38,373 nucleotides of DNA from Staphylococcus pasteuri (GCF_003970495.1 NZ_RXWW01000038.1:1-38373), one strand, 5' to 3'. Counted from the first letter of the stretch, positions 18,102-31,836 are shown. Numbers and translations are program-made. Notes: generated by a model from the letters alone, not told the origin.

Positions 18102-19340
18102 ATGTCTTACATCGAAAAGCAAGATAAAGTGATTTTTGAAGCTATTGAGAAAGAGTTTAATCGACAAAATAATAATATTGAGTTAATTGCATCTGAAAAC
18201 TTTGTTTCAGAAGCTGTTATGGAAGCACAAGGATCTGTATTAACTAATAAATATGCGGAAGGTTATCCAGGCCGTCGTTATTATGGTGGCTGTGAATTTG
18301 TAGACGTTACAGAATCAGTAGCAATCGACCGTGCTAAAGCATTATTTGGAGCAGAACATGTTAATGTTCAGCCTCACTCTGGTTCTCAAGCTAATATGGC
18401 AGTTTATTTAGTAGCATTAGAATATGGAGATACTGTTTTAGGCATGAATTTAAGTCACGGTGGTCATTTAACTCATGGTTCACCAGTTAATTTTAGTGGT
18501 AAATCTTATAATTTTGTCGAATATGGTGTAGATAAAGATACAGAACTTATTAATTATGACGAAGTACGTAGATTAGCAATTGAACATAAACCTAAATTAA
18601 TTGTCGCAGGTGCATCTGCTTATTCACGTCAAATTGATTTCAAAAAATTTAAAGAAATAGCTGATGAAGTTGGCGCTAAATTAATGGTGGATATGGCTCA
18701 TATTGCTGGTTTAGTCGCTGCAGGTTTACACCAAAACCCAGTTGAATATGCTGACTTTGTTACTACAACAACACATAAAACATTACGTGGACCACGTGGT
18801 GGCATGATTTTATGTAAAGAAGAATACAAAAAGGCAATAGATAAAACGATTTTCCCTGGTATTCAAGGTGGTCCTTTAGAACATGTTATCGCAGCAAAAG
18901 CAGTAGCATTTGGTGAAGCTTTAGACAATAATTTTAAAGTTTATCAAAAGCAAGTGATTAAAAATGCACAAACATTAGCGGATACCCTTTCAAAAGAAGG
19001 ATTTAGAATCGTTTCAGGTGGTACAGATAATCACTTAGTAGCTGTAGACGTTAAAGGCTCTGTAAATATTACTGGTAAAGTTGCAGAAGAAACACTTGAT
19101 AGCGTTGGCATTACTTGCAATAAAAATACTATTCCATTTGATCAAGAAAAGCCATTTGTTACAAGTGGTATTAGATTAGGAACACCAGCAGCCACTACTC
19201 GTGGTTTTGATGAAAAAGCATTTGAAGAAGTAGCAAAAATTATTGGTTTAGCTTTAAACAATCATGAAGATGAAGCTAAATTAAAAGAAGCAAAAACGCG
19301 TGTTTTAGCGTTAACTGAAAAATATCCTTTATATCAATAA
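18102..19340 (+). CDS. glyA: Serine hydroxymethyltransferase
   Basis: This pyridoxal-phosphate enzyme interconverts serine and glycine with tetrahydrofolate, supplying one-carbon units. The 412-residue product has '[15 protein letters not shown]', '[12 protein letters not shown]', the substrate loop '[12 protein letters not shown]', '[12 protein letters not shown]' (with the PLP-ring Asp), and the Schiff-base Lys226 in '[14 protein letters not shown]'. The ATG at 18102 follows AGAAGGGG; a TTG at 18084 lies before it and is rejected. Only 36 bases separate it from upp. Confidence 0.97.
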   Translation: MSYIEKQDKVIFEAIEKEFNRQNNNIELIASENFVSEAVMEAQGSVLTNKYAEGYPGRRYYGGCEFVDVTESVAIDRAKALFGAEHVNVQPHSGSQANMAVYLVALEYGDTVLGMNLSHGGHLTHGSPVNFSGKSYNFVEYGVDKDTELINYDEVRRLAIEHKPKLIVAGASAYSRQIDFKKFKEIADEVGAKLMVDMAHIAGLVAAGLHQNPVEYADFVTTTTHKTLRGPRGGMILCKEEYKKAIDKTIFPGIQGGPLEHVIAAKAVAFGEALDNNFKVYQKQVIKNAQTLADTLSKEGFRIVSGGTDNHLVAVDVKGSVNITGKVAEETLDSVGITCNKNTIPFDQEKPFVTSGIRLGTPAATTRGFDEKAFEEVAKIIGLALNNHEDEAKLKEAKTRVLALTEKYPLYQ

Positions 19341-19376
19341 AATACAAGGATATACAGAATATTGGAGGAAATGAAA

Positions 19377-20006
19377 ATGAGTAAAGTACATGTATTTGAT
19401 CATCCATTAATTCAACACAAATTGAGTTACATTCGTGATGCTCGTACTGGAACTAAAGAGTTTAGAGAACTAGTAGATGAAGTTGGTATGCTTATGGCAT
19501 ACGAAGTTACAAGAGATCTAGAGTTACAAGATGTTGAAATTGAAACTCCAGTAACTAAAATGACAGCTAAACGCTTAGCAGGTAAAAAATTAGCAATTGT
19601 ACCTATTTTAAGAGCTGGACTAGGCATGACTGAAGGTATTTTAAGTTTAGTTCCTGCAGCAAGAGTAGGGCACATCGGTTTATATCGTGATCCTGAAACA
19701 CTTAAAGCAGTAGAATACTTCTCTAAAATGCCTCAAGATATTGATGAACGAGAAATCATCGTTGTGGATCCGATGTTGGCAACAGGAGCATCTGCAATTG
19801 AAGCTATTACTTCATTGAAAAACAAAGGTGCTAAAAATATTCGTTTCATGTGCTTAATTGCTGCCCCAGAAGGTGTTGAAAAAATGAAAGAAGCTCATGA
19901 TGATGTTGATATTTATATTGCAGCATTAGATGAGAAACTTAATGACAAAGCTTATATTACACCTGGATTAGGTGACGCAGGAGATCGATTATTCGGTACG
20001 AAATAG
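19377..20006 (+). CDS. upp: Uracil phosphoribosyltransferase
   Basis: Upp salvages uracil with PRPP to make UMP. The 209-residue product has '[11 protein letters not shown]' (78-87), the PRPP-binding loop '[12 protein letters not shown]' (129-140) and the uracil-binding C-terminal '[16 protein letters not shown]'. GGAGG at 19364-19368 fits the ATG at 19377; the nearer ATG at 19371 would leave too short a gap. It probably forms an operon with glyA and mnaA. Confidence 0.97.
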   Translation: MSKVHVFDHPLIQHKLSYIRDARTGTKEFRELVDEVGMLMAYEVTRDLELQDVEIETPVTKMTAKRLAGKKLAIVPILRAGLGMTEGILSLVPAARVGHIGLYRDPETLKAVEYFSKMPQDIDEREIIVVDPMLATGASAIEAITSLKNKGAKNIRFMCLIAAPEGVEKMKEAHDDVDIYIAALDEKLNDKAYITPGLGDAGDRLFGTK

Positions 20007-20031
20007 ATATTGAAAACGGAGATAGATACGT

Positions 20032-21168
20032 TTGAAGAAAAAAATTATGACTATATTTGGAACTAGGCCGGAAGCTATTAAAATGGCGCCACTAGTTAAA
20101 GCAATTGAAAACGATGAGCAGTTGGGAGTATGCGTGGTTGTTACGGCTCAACATAGAGAAATGCTAGACGCTGTATTAAAAACGTTTGATATTGTTCCTG
20201 ATTATGATTTGAATATTATGAAAGAAGGACAGACACTTTCAGAAATAACTTCAAAATCAATGATTGAACTGGAATCTATCATCAAACATGTTAAACCTAA
20301 TATGGTATTGGTACACGGAGATACAGCGACTACATTTTCAGGAAGTCTAGCAGCGTTTTATAATCAAGTACCAATAGGTCACGTTGAGGCTGGATTACGA
20401 AGTTATGATAAATATTCACCTTATCCAGAAGAAATGAATAGACAAATGGTAGGCGTACTAACTGACATTCATTTTGCACCGACTTTCAATGCTAGGAAAC
20501 ATTTGCTTGACGAAGGTAAGGATATAAACTCAGTTGTGGTAACTGGTAATACAGCGATTGACGCATTAAATTATACAGTTAATGACGATTATCATTCTGA
20601 CATTTTAAATAGACATAAGAATAAAAGAATATTGTTATTAACTGCACATCGTCGCGAAAACATTGGTGAACCAATGGAACATATTTTTAAAGCTGTTAGA
20701 AAGCTTGTAGATGAAGATGAGTCACTCGTAGTTGTTTATCCAGTGCATATGAATCCTAAAGTTCGTGATATTGCACAACATATTTTAGGCAAACATGACA
20801 GAATAGAACTTATTGAACCTTTAGATGTTTTAGATTTTCACAATTTTGCTAAACAAGCGCATCTCATTTTGACAGACTCTGGAGGGATTCAAGAAGAAGC
20901 CCCTTCATTACACAAACCAGTATTAGTATTAAGAGATAATACTGAGAGACCTGAAGGTGTTGAAGCTGGTACATTAAAAGTAGTTGGTACTTCGATGAAT
21001 AATGTCTATAAAGAAACCAAAAAATTGTTAGAAGATAAAAACCTTTACAAGAGTATGAGTGAGGCAAATAATCCATATGGAGATGGAAGCGCTTCTAATA
21101 GAATTGTAAATCATATCAAATATTATTTTGATTTAATAAGTGAAAAACCAAAAGATTTTAAACAATAA
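20032..21168 (+). CDS. mnaA: UDP-N-acetylglucosamine 2-epimerase (non-hydrolysing)
   Basis: This enzyme interconverts UDP-GlcNAc and UDP-ManNAc, the precursor of the wall teichoic acid linkage unit. The 378-residue product begins 'KKKIMTIFGTRPEAIKMAPL', with 'QHREMLD', 'VHGDTATTFSG', 'GHVEAGLRS', 'TAHRRENIGEP' and the UDP-binding 'LTDSGGIQEEAP' and 'RDNTERPEGVEAGT'. The start is a TTG at 20032, 10 bases after GGAG; the first ATG is at codon 6 and would be 25 bases from that site. Its position between upp and atp is the usual Bacillales one. Confidence 0.95.
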   Translation: MKKKIMTIFGTRPEAIKMAPLVKAIENDEQLGVCVVVTAQHREMLDAVLKTFDIVPDYDLNIMKEGQTLSEITSKSMIELESIIKHVKPNMVLVHGDTATTFSGSLAAFYNQVPIGHVEAGLRSYDKYSPYPEEMNRQMVGVLTDIHFAPTFNARKHLLDEGKDINSVVVTGNTAIDALNYTVNDDYHSDILNRHKNKRILLLTAHRRENIGEPMEHIFKAVRKLVDEDESLVVVYPVHMNPKVRDIAQHILGKHDRIELIEPLDVLDFHNFAKQAHLILTDSGGIQEEAPSLHKPVLVLRDNTERPEGVEAGTLKVVGTSMNNVYKETKKLLEDKNLYKSMSEANNPYGDGSASNRIVNHIKYYFDLISEKPKDFKQ

Positions 21169-21241
21169 AAGATGTATACCGTTTAAATGTGGCTAATTTG
21201 TGACAATTTTAGCTTAAAATTCAACAACAATTTGAATAGAA

Positions 21242-21271
21242 TTGACACCGTTGTAGGCGCTATATTATCAT
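21242..21271 (+). promoter_or_regulatory. Promoter of the atp operon
   Basis: TTGACA (21242-21247) is a perfect -35 box. The -10 is TATCAT (21266-21271, 18-base spacer) or TATTAT (21263-21268, 15-base spacer). It gives a leader of about 50 bases before atpI. Confidence 0.65.
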
Positions 21272-21329
21272 TTAGATTGTATGAGTGGAACGGTTTACAT
21301 GATTGTATAAGACACTCGGAGGCAAACAA

Positions 21330-21680
21330 ATGGGTCGTTTCTACATCATTTTCAAACAATATATACAATATTATCTCTATTTATTGATATTATTAGGTAT
21401 ATTGTATCTCTTTTCACCCCATCCTTTTTTATTAGGTTTGATTATTGGTACATGTGGATCTTTAGTTAATACATACATCTTTGAGATCTATTTATTTCAT
21501 GCACAAAAAGCTGAGTCAAACCATATATCAACAGGAAATATGTGGAGATATTTAGTGGCTATTGTCGTGTGTATAATATGGTTTTTCTTTAAAGATCACA
21601 TCAATATCATTGGGGTGTTAATAGGGCTAATGATTTCTTATATCGTAATCATCTGTCGCCCTCTACTTAATAGGGAGTAA
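21330..21680 (+). CDS. atpI: ATP synthase subunit I
   Basis: The 116-residue hydrophobic protein has four probable membrane segments (about 10-30, 32-52, 72-90 and 92-110), as in the AtpI family, which helps assemble the c-ring or supply magnesium in other bacteria. Its sequence is poorly conserved, so the call rests on topology and on its place as first gene of the operon. CGGAGG at 21317-21322 is 7 bases before the ATG. Confidence 0.85.
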   Translation: MGRFYIIFKQYIQYYLYLLILLGILYLFSPHPFLLGLIIGTCGSLVNTYIFEIYLFHAQKAESNHISTGNMWRYLVAIVVCIIWFFFKDHINIIGVLIGLMISYIVIICRPLLNRE

Positions 21681-21687
21681 AATTTAA

Positions 21688-22434
<747 letters not shown>

Positions 22435-22440
22435 ATTTAA

Positions 22441-22686
<246 letters not shown>

Positions 22687-22699
22687 GACATTTATTTAA

Positions 22700-22723
22700 G
22701 GCGAAGTCTAATAGACTCTCGCC
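22700..22723 (+). terminator. Intercistronic hairpin between atpE and atpF
   Basis: GGCGA-AGTCT (22700-22709) pairs with AGACT-C-TCGCC (22713-22723), one bulge, loop AAT, followed by a T-rich tract (about 22724-22740). It looks like a partial terminator or a stabilising 3' hairpin for the atpE message. Confidence 0.65.
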
Positions 22724-22781
22724 GTTCGTTTTATTTTTTATTGCTTAATGATTATTTTGACGAAAGGAGTGTCATGATCCC

Positions 22782-23303
22782 GTGACTGCAACAGCTAATA
22801 TGTTCGTTATCGGTGCAGCTTCAGGCGTTGAATGGGGCACAGTAATAGTTCAAATTTTTACTTTTATTGTCCTATTAGCGTTATTGAAAAAATTTGCTTG
22901 GGGTCCATTAAAAGAAATAATGGATAAACGTGAACGTGATATCAACAAAGATATCGACGATGCGGAACAAGCTAAATTAAATGCACAAAAACTTGAAGAA
23001 GAAAATAAACAGACACTTAAAGAAACTCAAGATGAAGTTCAAAAAATTCTAGAAGATGCGAAAGTTCAAGCACGTAAACAACATGAAGAAATCATTCATG
23101 AAGCAAACGTTAGAGCTAATGGCATGATTGAAACTGCTCAAAGTGAAATTAATAGTCAAAAAGAACGTGCCATTGCAGATATTAATAACCAAGTATCTGA
23201 ATTATCAGTTCTTATTGCTTCTAAAGTTCTTAGAAAAGAAATTTCAGAGCAAGATCAAAAAGAATTAGTTGAAAAGTATCTAAAAGAGGCAGGCGATAAA
23301 TAA
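22782..23303 (+). CDS. atpF: ATP synthase Fo subunit b
   Basis: The 173-residue peripheral stalk protein has one N-terminal membrane helix (about 18-36) and then a long charged coiled coil ('[20 protein letters not shown]' and onward). The start is GTG at 22782, 11 bases after AAGGAGT; the first ATG at 22800 is too far away and would trim the conserved N-terminus. A three-codon reading frame (ATG at 22774, stop at 22783-22785) overlaps the GTG. The stop shares a base with the atpH start. Confidence 0.95.
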   Translation: MTATANMFVIGAASGVEWGTVIVQIFTFIVLLALLKKFAWGPLKEIMDKRERDINKDIDDAEQAKLNAQKLEEENKQTLKETQDEVQKILEDAKVQARKQHEEIIHEANVRANGMIETAQSEINSQKERAIADINNQVSELSVLIASKVLRKEISEQDQKELVEKYLKEAGDK

Positions 23304-23842
23304 TGACAAAAATCGCTGACAAATACGCAAAGGCATTGTTTGATGTTTCTGCAGATACAAATCAATTGGATAGCATTTATGAAGAATTAGAAACAATTAG
23401 TCATTCTTCATTCGATTACATTAATGATTTAAAAGCCATTGATAGCAATCCTAAACTTACATTACAAAAGCGTCAAAACTTTGTAGGAGAGGTTTATGGT
23501 AATGCTAATCAGTACATTGTTAATATGTTGAAAGTGCTAGCGGAAAATCGTCATCTTTCACACATTGAAGATGTCTTTAAAGCTTTTCAATCACAGTATA
23601 ATCAACATAACAATCAAGATTTCGCATTAATAGAATCAACATATGATTTAAATGATGAAGAAATATCAAAAATCGTTGAACTAGTTAAACAACAAACAAA
23701 CTTATCTAAAGTAATTGTTAGTACTAAAATTAATCAAGATTTAATTGGTGGTTTTAGAGTTAAGGTCGGCACGACTGTTATGGATGGCAGTGTTAAAAAT
23801 GATCTTATTCAATTACAACGTAAATTTAAAAGAGCAAACTAA
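23303..23842 (+). CDS. atpH: ATP synthase F1 subunit delta
   Basis: The 179-residue stalk protein links F1 to subunit b. It has the N-terminal '[13 protein letters not shown]' helix bundle that binds the alpha subunit and the C-terminal '[20 protein letters not shown]' motif. The ATG shares a base with the atpF stop codon (TAATG), which implies translational coupling. A 22-base gap with AGAGGAGTG leads to atpA. Confidence 0.95.
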   Translation: MTKIADKYAKALFDVSADTNQLDSIYEELETISHSSFDYINDLKAIDSNPKLTLQKRQNFVGEVYGNANQYIVNMLKVLAENRHLSHIEDVFKAFQSQYNQHNNQDFALIESTYDLNDEEISKIVELVKQQTNLSKVIVSTKINQDLIGGFRVKVGTTVMDGSVKNDLIQLQRKFKRAN

Positions 23843-23864
23843 TTAATAAAGAGGAGTGACATAG

Positions 23865-25373
<1,509 letters not shown>

Positions 25374-25376
25374 TAA

Positions 25377-26270
<894 letters not shown>

Positions 26271-26276
26271 AATTAA

Positions 26277-27704
<1,428 letters not shown>

Positions 27705-27723
27705 TAATTAGGAGGTATGGATA

Positions 27724-28125
27724 ATGAATACATTAAGCCTAGAAATTGTCACTCCTAATGGTTCTATCTATGAACGAGATGATGTAGAACTAGCTGTTTT
27801 ACAAACTACAGCTGGCGAAATGGGTGTGATGAATGGACACATTCCAACCGTTTCTGCATTAAAAACTGGCTACGTAAAAGTGAATTTTCATAATGGAAAT
27901 GAATATGTAGCTGTTAGTGATGGGTTTGTAGAAGTTAGACAACATCAACTATCAATTATTGTCCAAACAGCTGAAACTGCTACTGAAATCGATGTTGAAA
28001 GAGCTAAATTAGCGAAAGCAAGAGCAGAATCACATTTAGATAATGATGATAATAGTGACATAAATAGAGCCAAAAGAGCGTTAGAACGTGCAAATAACCG
28101 TTTACGTGTGGCTGAACTTAAATAA
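27724..28125 (+). CDS. atpC: ATP synthase F1 subunit epsilon
   Basis: The 133-residue subunit has the N-terminal beta sandwich ('LEIVTPNGSIYERDD', 'GEMGVMNGHIPTVS') and a C-terminal two-helix domain rich in Arg and Ala ('RAKLAKARAESH', 'RAKRALERANNRL') that inhibits ATP hydrolysis in related enzymes. TAGGAGG precedes the ATG. It is the last gene of the operon and is followed by a strong terminator. Confidence 0.96.
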   Translation: MNTLSLEIVTPNGSIYERDDVELAVLQTTAGEMGVMNGHIPTVSALKTGYVKVNFHNGNEYVAVSDGFVEVRQHQLSIIVQTAETATEIDVERAKLAKARAESHLDNDDNSDINRAKRALERANNRLRVAELK

Positions 28126-28130
28126 ATTAT

Positions 28131-28174
28131 AAAAGGCTTGGAAATTCACCATTTAAGGTATTTCCAAGCCTTTT
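28131..28174 (+). terminator. Intrinsic terminator of the atp operon
   Basis: AAAAGGCTTGGAAAT (28131-28145) and its exact complement (28160-28174), ending in a T run. Confidence 0.95.
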
Positions 28175-28275
28175 AATATACATACAAATCTTCTGTTTTT
28201 GCAGTTAATAGTAGTATCATTATTATGTTATTTCATGTACAATGTTATACAGTAATCAATTCTAAGGAGTAAAAT

Positions 28276-28509
28276 ATGGATTATCTAGGACAATTTGCGA
28301 TAATACATTTAATTTTACATGTGATATGTATATGTATAGCTTACTGGGCATTAAATGCAATTCGCCTCGATCAATTTTTTAAAAAAGGTTATACGAAACA
28401 AATTCAAATATGCATGATATTTTTTGCTATATTATTAGGTACTAGTGTTAGTAATTTTATAATTGATTTGTTACAGTTTTCCACTCAATTAAAATATATA
28501 ATGAAATAG
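28276..28509 (+). CDS. DUF1146 family small membrane protein (YwzB-like)
   Basis: The 77-residue protein has two probable membrane helices (about 8-27 and 45-65) separated by a basic loop ('KKGYTKQIQ'). It fits the YwzB family found between atpC and murA in Bacillales. Its role is unknown; conserved placement hints at a link with the ATP synthase or envelope, but this is inference. TAAGGAGT lies 7 bases before the ATG. No clear terminator follows; the next gene has its own promoter. Confidence 0.78.
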   Translation: MDYLGQFAIIHLILHVICICIAYWALNAIRLDQFFKKGYTKQIQICMIFFAILLGTSVSNFIIDLLQFSTQLKYIMK

Positions 28510-28542
28510 TTCTTTTTTAGTTTTTTCATAATGAAAAACGGA

Positions 28543-28548
28543 TATAAT
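28543..28548 (+). promoter_or_regulatory. -10 box of the murA promoter
   Basis: TATAAT at 28543-28548 lies about 70 bases before murA. A near-perfect dyad, GTTTTTTCAT/ATGAAAAAC (about 28520-28539), occupies the -35 and spacer region; its role is unclear. Confidence 0.5.
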
Positions 28549-28620
28549 ATATTATTGAATGATAAATTTTATATAGTAGGGAAATGTAAATAACTAGGAG
28601 ATTTAAGTGGAGGATTTAAG

Positions 28621-29886
28621 ATGGATAAAATAGTAATTAATGGTGGTAACCAACTTAAAGGTGAAGTTAAAGTAGAAGGTGCTAAAAATGCAGTTTTACC
28701 TGTATTAACAGCTTCATTATTAGCTTCAGAAGGTACTAGTAAATTAGTAAATGTACCAGCATTAAGCGATGTAGAAACTATAAACAACGTATTATCAACT
28801 TTAAATGCTGATGTTACGTATAAAAAAGAAGAAAATGCGGTAGTAGTTGATGCTACTAATACATTAAATGAAGAAGCACCATATGAATATGTGAGTAAAA
28901 TGCGTGCAAGTATCTTAGTAATGGGACCTTTATTAGCTCGTTTAGGCCATGCAATAGTGGCTTTACCAGGTGGATGTGCAATTGGAAGTCGTCCAATTGA
29001 ACAACATATTAAAGGATTCGAGGCATTAGGTGCAGAAATTCATTTAGAAAATGGAAATATTTATGCAAATGCTAAAGATGGTTTAAAAGGTGCTTCTATA
29101 CATTTAGATTTTCCAAGTGTAGGCGGTACTCAAAACCTAATCATGGCTGCTTCATTAGCTTCAGGAAAAACAGTATTAGAAAATGCTGCAAAAGAACCAG
29201 AAATTGTTGACTTAGCTAATTATATCAATGAAATGGGCGGTAAAATCACTGGAGCAGGTACTGATACGATTACAATTCATGGTGTCGATCATTTAACTGG
29301 TGTAGAACATTCTATTATTCCAGATAGAATTGAAGCAGGTACATTATTAATCGCTGGCGCAATCACTCGTGGAGACATCATTGTACGTGACGCAATCAAA
29401 GAACACATGTCTAGTTTAGTTTATAAACTTGAAGAAATGGGAGTTAACTTAGAATATTTAGAAGATGGTATCCGAGTATCTGCTGATGGAGATTTAAACC
29501 CAGTAGATGTTAAAACATTACCACATCCAGGATTCCCTACAGATATGCAATCTCAAATGATGGCTTTACTATTGACTGCAAATGGTCACAAAGTAATCAC
29601 AGAAACAGTGTTTGAAAATAGATTTATGCACGTTGCTGAGTTTCGTAGAATGAATGCAAACATCGATGTAGAAGGTAGAAGTGCTAAAATTGAAGGTAAA
29701 AGCAATCTTCAAGGTGCACAAGTTAAAGCGACTGATTTAAGAGCGGCTGCTGCATTAATTTTAGCTGGTTTAGTTGCAGAAGGAACAACACAAGTAACTG
29801 AATTAAAACACTTAGACAGAGGCTATGTAGACTTACATGGTAAATTAAAATCATTAGGTGCAGATATCGAACGCATTAATGATTAA
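28621..29886 (+). CDS. murA: UDP-N-acetylglucosamine 1-carboxyvinyltransferase, MurA paralogue
   Basis: This is the second copy of the first committed enzyme of peptidoglycan synthesis in the window. The 421-residue product has Lys22 in '[10 protein letters not shown]' and catalytic Cys119 in '[17 protein letters not shown]'. The copy beside atp and fabZ is the one called murA (murAA) in staphylococci and is normally the main activity. The Cys means fosfomycin sensitivity of the target is expected. GGAGGATTTAAG precedes the ATG. A 35-base gap leads to fabZ. Confidence 0.96.
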   Translation: MDKIVINGGNQLKGEVKVEGAKNAVLPVLTASLLASEGTSKLVNVPALSDVETINNVLSTLNADVTYKKEENAVVVDATNTLNEEAPYEYVSKMRASILVMGPLLARLGHAIVALPGGCAIGSRPIEQHIKGFEALGAEIHLENGNIYANAKDGLKGASIHLDFPSVGGTQNLIMAASLASGKTVLENAAKEPEIVDLANYINEMGGKITGAGTDTITIHGVDHLTGVEHSIIPDRIEAGTLLIAGAITRGDIIVRDAIKEHMSSLVYKLEEMGVNLEYLEDGIRVSADGDLNPVDVKTLPHPGFPTDMQSQMMALLLTANGHKVITETVFENRFMHVAEFRRMNANIDVEGRSAKIEGKSNLQGAQVKATDLRAAAALILAGLVAEGTTQVTELKHLDRGYVDLHGKLKSLGADIERIND

Positions 29887-29921
29887 TTAATTTTTCATTC
29901 AAATATGGAGGTTTAAACATC

Positions 29922-30362
29922 ATGGAAACAATTTTCGATTATAATCAAATAAAACAAATCATCCCTCATAGACAACCATTTTTATTAATAGATAGAGTAG
30001 TTGAATACGAAGAAGGTAAACGTTGCGTTGGATTAAAACAAGTTTCAGGTAATGAACCATTCTTCCAAGGGCATTTTCCAGATTACGCTGTTATGCCTGG
30101 TGTATTAATTACTGAAGCATTAGCTCAAACTGGTGCAGTAGCAATGTTAAACAGTGAAGAAAATAAAGGTAAAATAGCTTTATTCGCAGGTATTGATAAA
30201 TGTCGATTTAAAAGACAGGTTACACCAGGAGATACACTAATGTTAGAAGTAGAAATAACTAAAATTAAAGGACCAATTGGTAAAGGAACTGCAAAAGCAA
30301 CTGTAGATGGCCAATTGGCTTGTAGTTGTGAACTAACATTTGCAATACAAGATGCAAAATAA
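29922..30362 (+). CDS. fabZ: 3-hydroxyacyl-[acyl-carrier-protein] dehydratase
   Basis: FabZ dehydrates 3-hydroxyacyl-ACP in fatty acid elongation. The 146-residue hot-dog-fold product has the catalytic His51 in '[22 protein letters not shown]' and Glu65 in the same helix. TATGGAGG precedes the ATG. It is probably co-transcribed with murA, joining wall and membrane synthesis, and ends at a terminator shared with the opposite-strand gene. Confidence 0.96.
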   Translation: METIFDYNQIKQIIPHRQPFLLIDRVVEYEEGKRCVGLKQVSGNEPFFQGHFPDYAVMPGVLITEALAQTGAVAMLNSEENKGKIALFAGIDKCRFKRQVTPGDTLMLEVEITKIKGPIGKGTAKATVDGQLACSCELTFAIQDAK

Positions 30363-30372
30363 ATCATAAACT

Positions 30373-30409
30373 AAAGCCTACAATCAGGATATTCTGACTG
30401 TAGGCTTTT
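30373..30409. terminator. Bidirectional terminator between fabZ and the YwpF-like gene
   Basis: AAAGCCTACAATCAG (30373-30387) pairs with CTGACTGTAGGCTTT (30394-30408) with one mismatch; A-rich and T-rich flanks allow use on both strands. Confidence 0.88.
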
Positions 30410-30420
30410 AATATGCGTCA

Positions 30421-30861
30421 TTATCTTTCAAATTTTTCATCTTTAAGTTTAGGTTTAGATTGCATCATACGGTTGAATGTTTTTTTCAATTCTTCACCAG
30501 TTAATCCATCATCGACAAGTTCTTCTAATAAACTTTCGGCATAAACTTGACGTAAAGTATAGATATGGCATTCAAATACGACTGACATTGTTTTATCAAA
30601 TTGCTTAACACTTTTAACAGTGGCATCAAATAATGCAGGATCATTTGCAGGTCTAGTAATTACGACACGAATATCTAATAATTTATCATTATCTATATAG
30701 TCTTTAAACGTGTGATAATGTTCATTTGAAATTACAATTTCTAGTAACCAACCAGTGCCACTACCTTCTTTATTAATAATGACACCATCTTCTAACTCAT
30801 ATTCAGTCACACCACCGTTTTCACTTACGATTTGAAAACGTACAGCTTTAAATGTCTTCAT
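30421..30861 (-). CDS. YwpF-like family protein
   Basis: The 146-residue cytosolic protein resembles YwpF, found beside the competence ssb gene in Bacillus and staphylococci. It begins 'MKTFKAVRFQIVSENGG' and alternates strands in the first 110 residues before a charged helical tail ('SLLEELVDDGLTGEELKKTF', and 'QSKPKLKDEKFER'). The function is unknown. The start at 30861 follows GGGAAGTGA on the minus strand; an upstream ATG would add 21 residues with no ribosome site and is rejected. It is divergent from ssb. Confidence 0.78.
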   Translation of the reverse strand: MKTFKAVRFQIVSENGGVTEYELEDGVIINKEGSGTGWLLEIVISNEHYHTFKDYIDNDKLLDIRVVITRPANDPALFDATVKSVKQFDKTMSVVFECHIYTLRQVYAESLLEELVDDGLTGEELKKTFNRMMQSKPKLKDEKFER

Positions 30862-30964
30862 AAAGTCACTTCCCATTTGTTTTATATTTACAAAAAATGA
30901 TTTATTTTTAATTGGAGTATACAATTTTTGATTATTTTCTTTAAATATATCAAAAATTAAGGGT

Positions 30965-31027
30965 AAATAGCTATATATTTTGAAAAAATAGCATTTTGAC
31001 GGTAATGAGAGAAATAATTATTATAAT
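30965..31027 (+). promoter_or_regulatory. ssb promoter with ComK-box-like repeats
   Basis: AAAATAGCATTTT (30985-30997) is a perfect AAAA-N5-TTTT K-box half. AAATAGC and ATTTTGA each occur twice (30965-30971 with 30977-30983, and 30986-30992 with 30993-30999). TTGACG (30996-31001) and TATAAT (31022-31027) are spaced 20 bases apart, too long for strong unaided use, as expected of an activated promoter. Confidence 0.5.
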
Positions 31028-31046
31028 AGGTAAGAGGAGGTGACAC

Positions 31047-31430
31047 ATGTTAAACAAAATAGTTATAGTTGGCAGACTTACTAAAGATGCCCAAATTTAT
31101 GAAAAGGAGGACGGTAATAAAGTAGCAACTTTTTGTGTAGCTACTGAAAGAAATTATAAAGATCAAAATAATGAGATTGCATGCGATTATCTATATTGTA
31201 AAGCTTTTGGCAAAACTGCAAGTAACATTGAAAAATATACACATCAAGGTTCACTAGTAGGAATAACTGGTCAAATGCGATCGCGAAAATATGAAAAAGA
31301 TAACCAGACTCATTTTGTAACAGAACTATATGTAGAAACAATTAAATTTATGTCCTCTAAGGCAAAAGAATCCAATATCCTCTCTAACGAATATGATGAA
31401 GAGTCAAATGAACTCTTTAATATAGGTTAG
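31047..31430 (+). CDS. ssb: Single-stranded DNA-binding protein, SsbB-like
   Basis: The 127-residue product has the OB fold of SSB ('MLNKIVIVGRLTKDAQIY', 'VATFCVATERNYKD', 'YLYCKAFGKTASNIEKY', 'GSLVGITGQMRSRKYEK'). It lacks the long linker and acidic DDxPF tail of the replicative protein and ends 'SNELFNIG'. This, and the place next to ywpF, matches the competence-associated SsbB of Bacillus. A role in protecting incoming DNA is inferred; the chromosome should carry a separate full-length ssb next to rpsF and rpsR. GAGGAGGTGA precedes the ATG. Confidence 0.9.
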   Translation: MLNKIVIVGRLTKDAQIYEKEDGNKVATFCVATERNYKDQNNEIACDYLYCKAFGKTASNIEKYTHQGSLVGITGQMRSRKYEKDNQTHFVTELYVETIKFMSSKAKESNILSNEYDEESNELFNIG

Positions 31431-31515
31431 ACATCCATTAATTATTCAATAACTCCCAATTATTTATACTTTATCCTATCTTAATATAAATTATCATCTT
31501 TCAATTATACTCGAG

Positions 31516-31553
31516 CGACCTTTTTTAAAATAGTATTAAAAAAGGTCGTTTAT
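31516..31553 (+). terminator. Terminator after ssb
   Basis: CGACCTTTTTTAA (31516-31528) and its exact complement (31536-31548), then TTTATTTATT. Confidence 0.7.
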
Positions 31554-31706
31554 TTATTAGTTTATACAGGAAAATTGATTCAATTCACGTCAGAATTATC
31601 TGATAGATTTCAATTTTATTACAAACACATCACAGACACATGTATTATATAAACTGTCATGGCAGTTTTCAAAAAGGATAAAATTTAAAATTACACTAAA
31701 ATACAA

Positions 31707-31723
31707 TGTAATTCGCACGTAAA
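31707..31723 (+). promoter_or_regulatory. WalR-like box upstream of sceD
   Basis: TGTAAT-TCGCA-CGTAAA fits the WalR direct repeat TGTWAH-N5-TGTWAH with one mismatch. sceD is in the WalKR regulon in S. aureus. Binding is inferred. Confidence 0.45.
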
Positions 31724-31836
31724 AAACTAGCTTTCATTTTTATTTGGCTGTAACCTGCGAGGAATTTATGGATGTTACAGTAGTATTTGTAAATTAGTTA
31801 AAGAAAACAAATCACTTTTAGGAGGATTTTTTAATA

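Larger units (their letters stand above)
31431..31836 (+). other. Gene-free leader region between ssb and sceD
   Basis: This 406-base stretch has no credible gene. It holds a hairpin after ssb (31516-31548), a short perfect stem AAACTG/CAGTTT (31651-31668), a WalR-like box (31707-31723) and an inverted repeat CTGTAAC/GTTACAG (31748-31754 and 31774-31780) in the probable sceD leader, then AGGAGGA before the start. I could not fix the sceD promoter boxes with confidence. Confidence 0.6.

Noticed and set aside
21187..21387. A 66-codon open frame (plus strand) between mnaA and atpI
   Set aside because: It spans the atp promoter (perfect TTGACA) and the atpI ribosome site, has no ribosome site of its own and overlaps atpI in another frame.
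30862..30924. N-terminal extension of the YwpF-like protein by 21 codons
   Set aside because: No ribosome site and residues are unlike the family start, whereas the ATG at 30861 has GGGAAGTGA.
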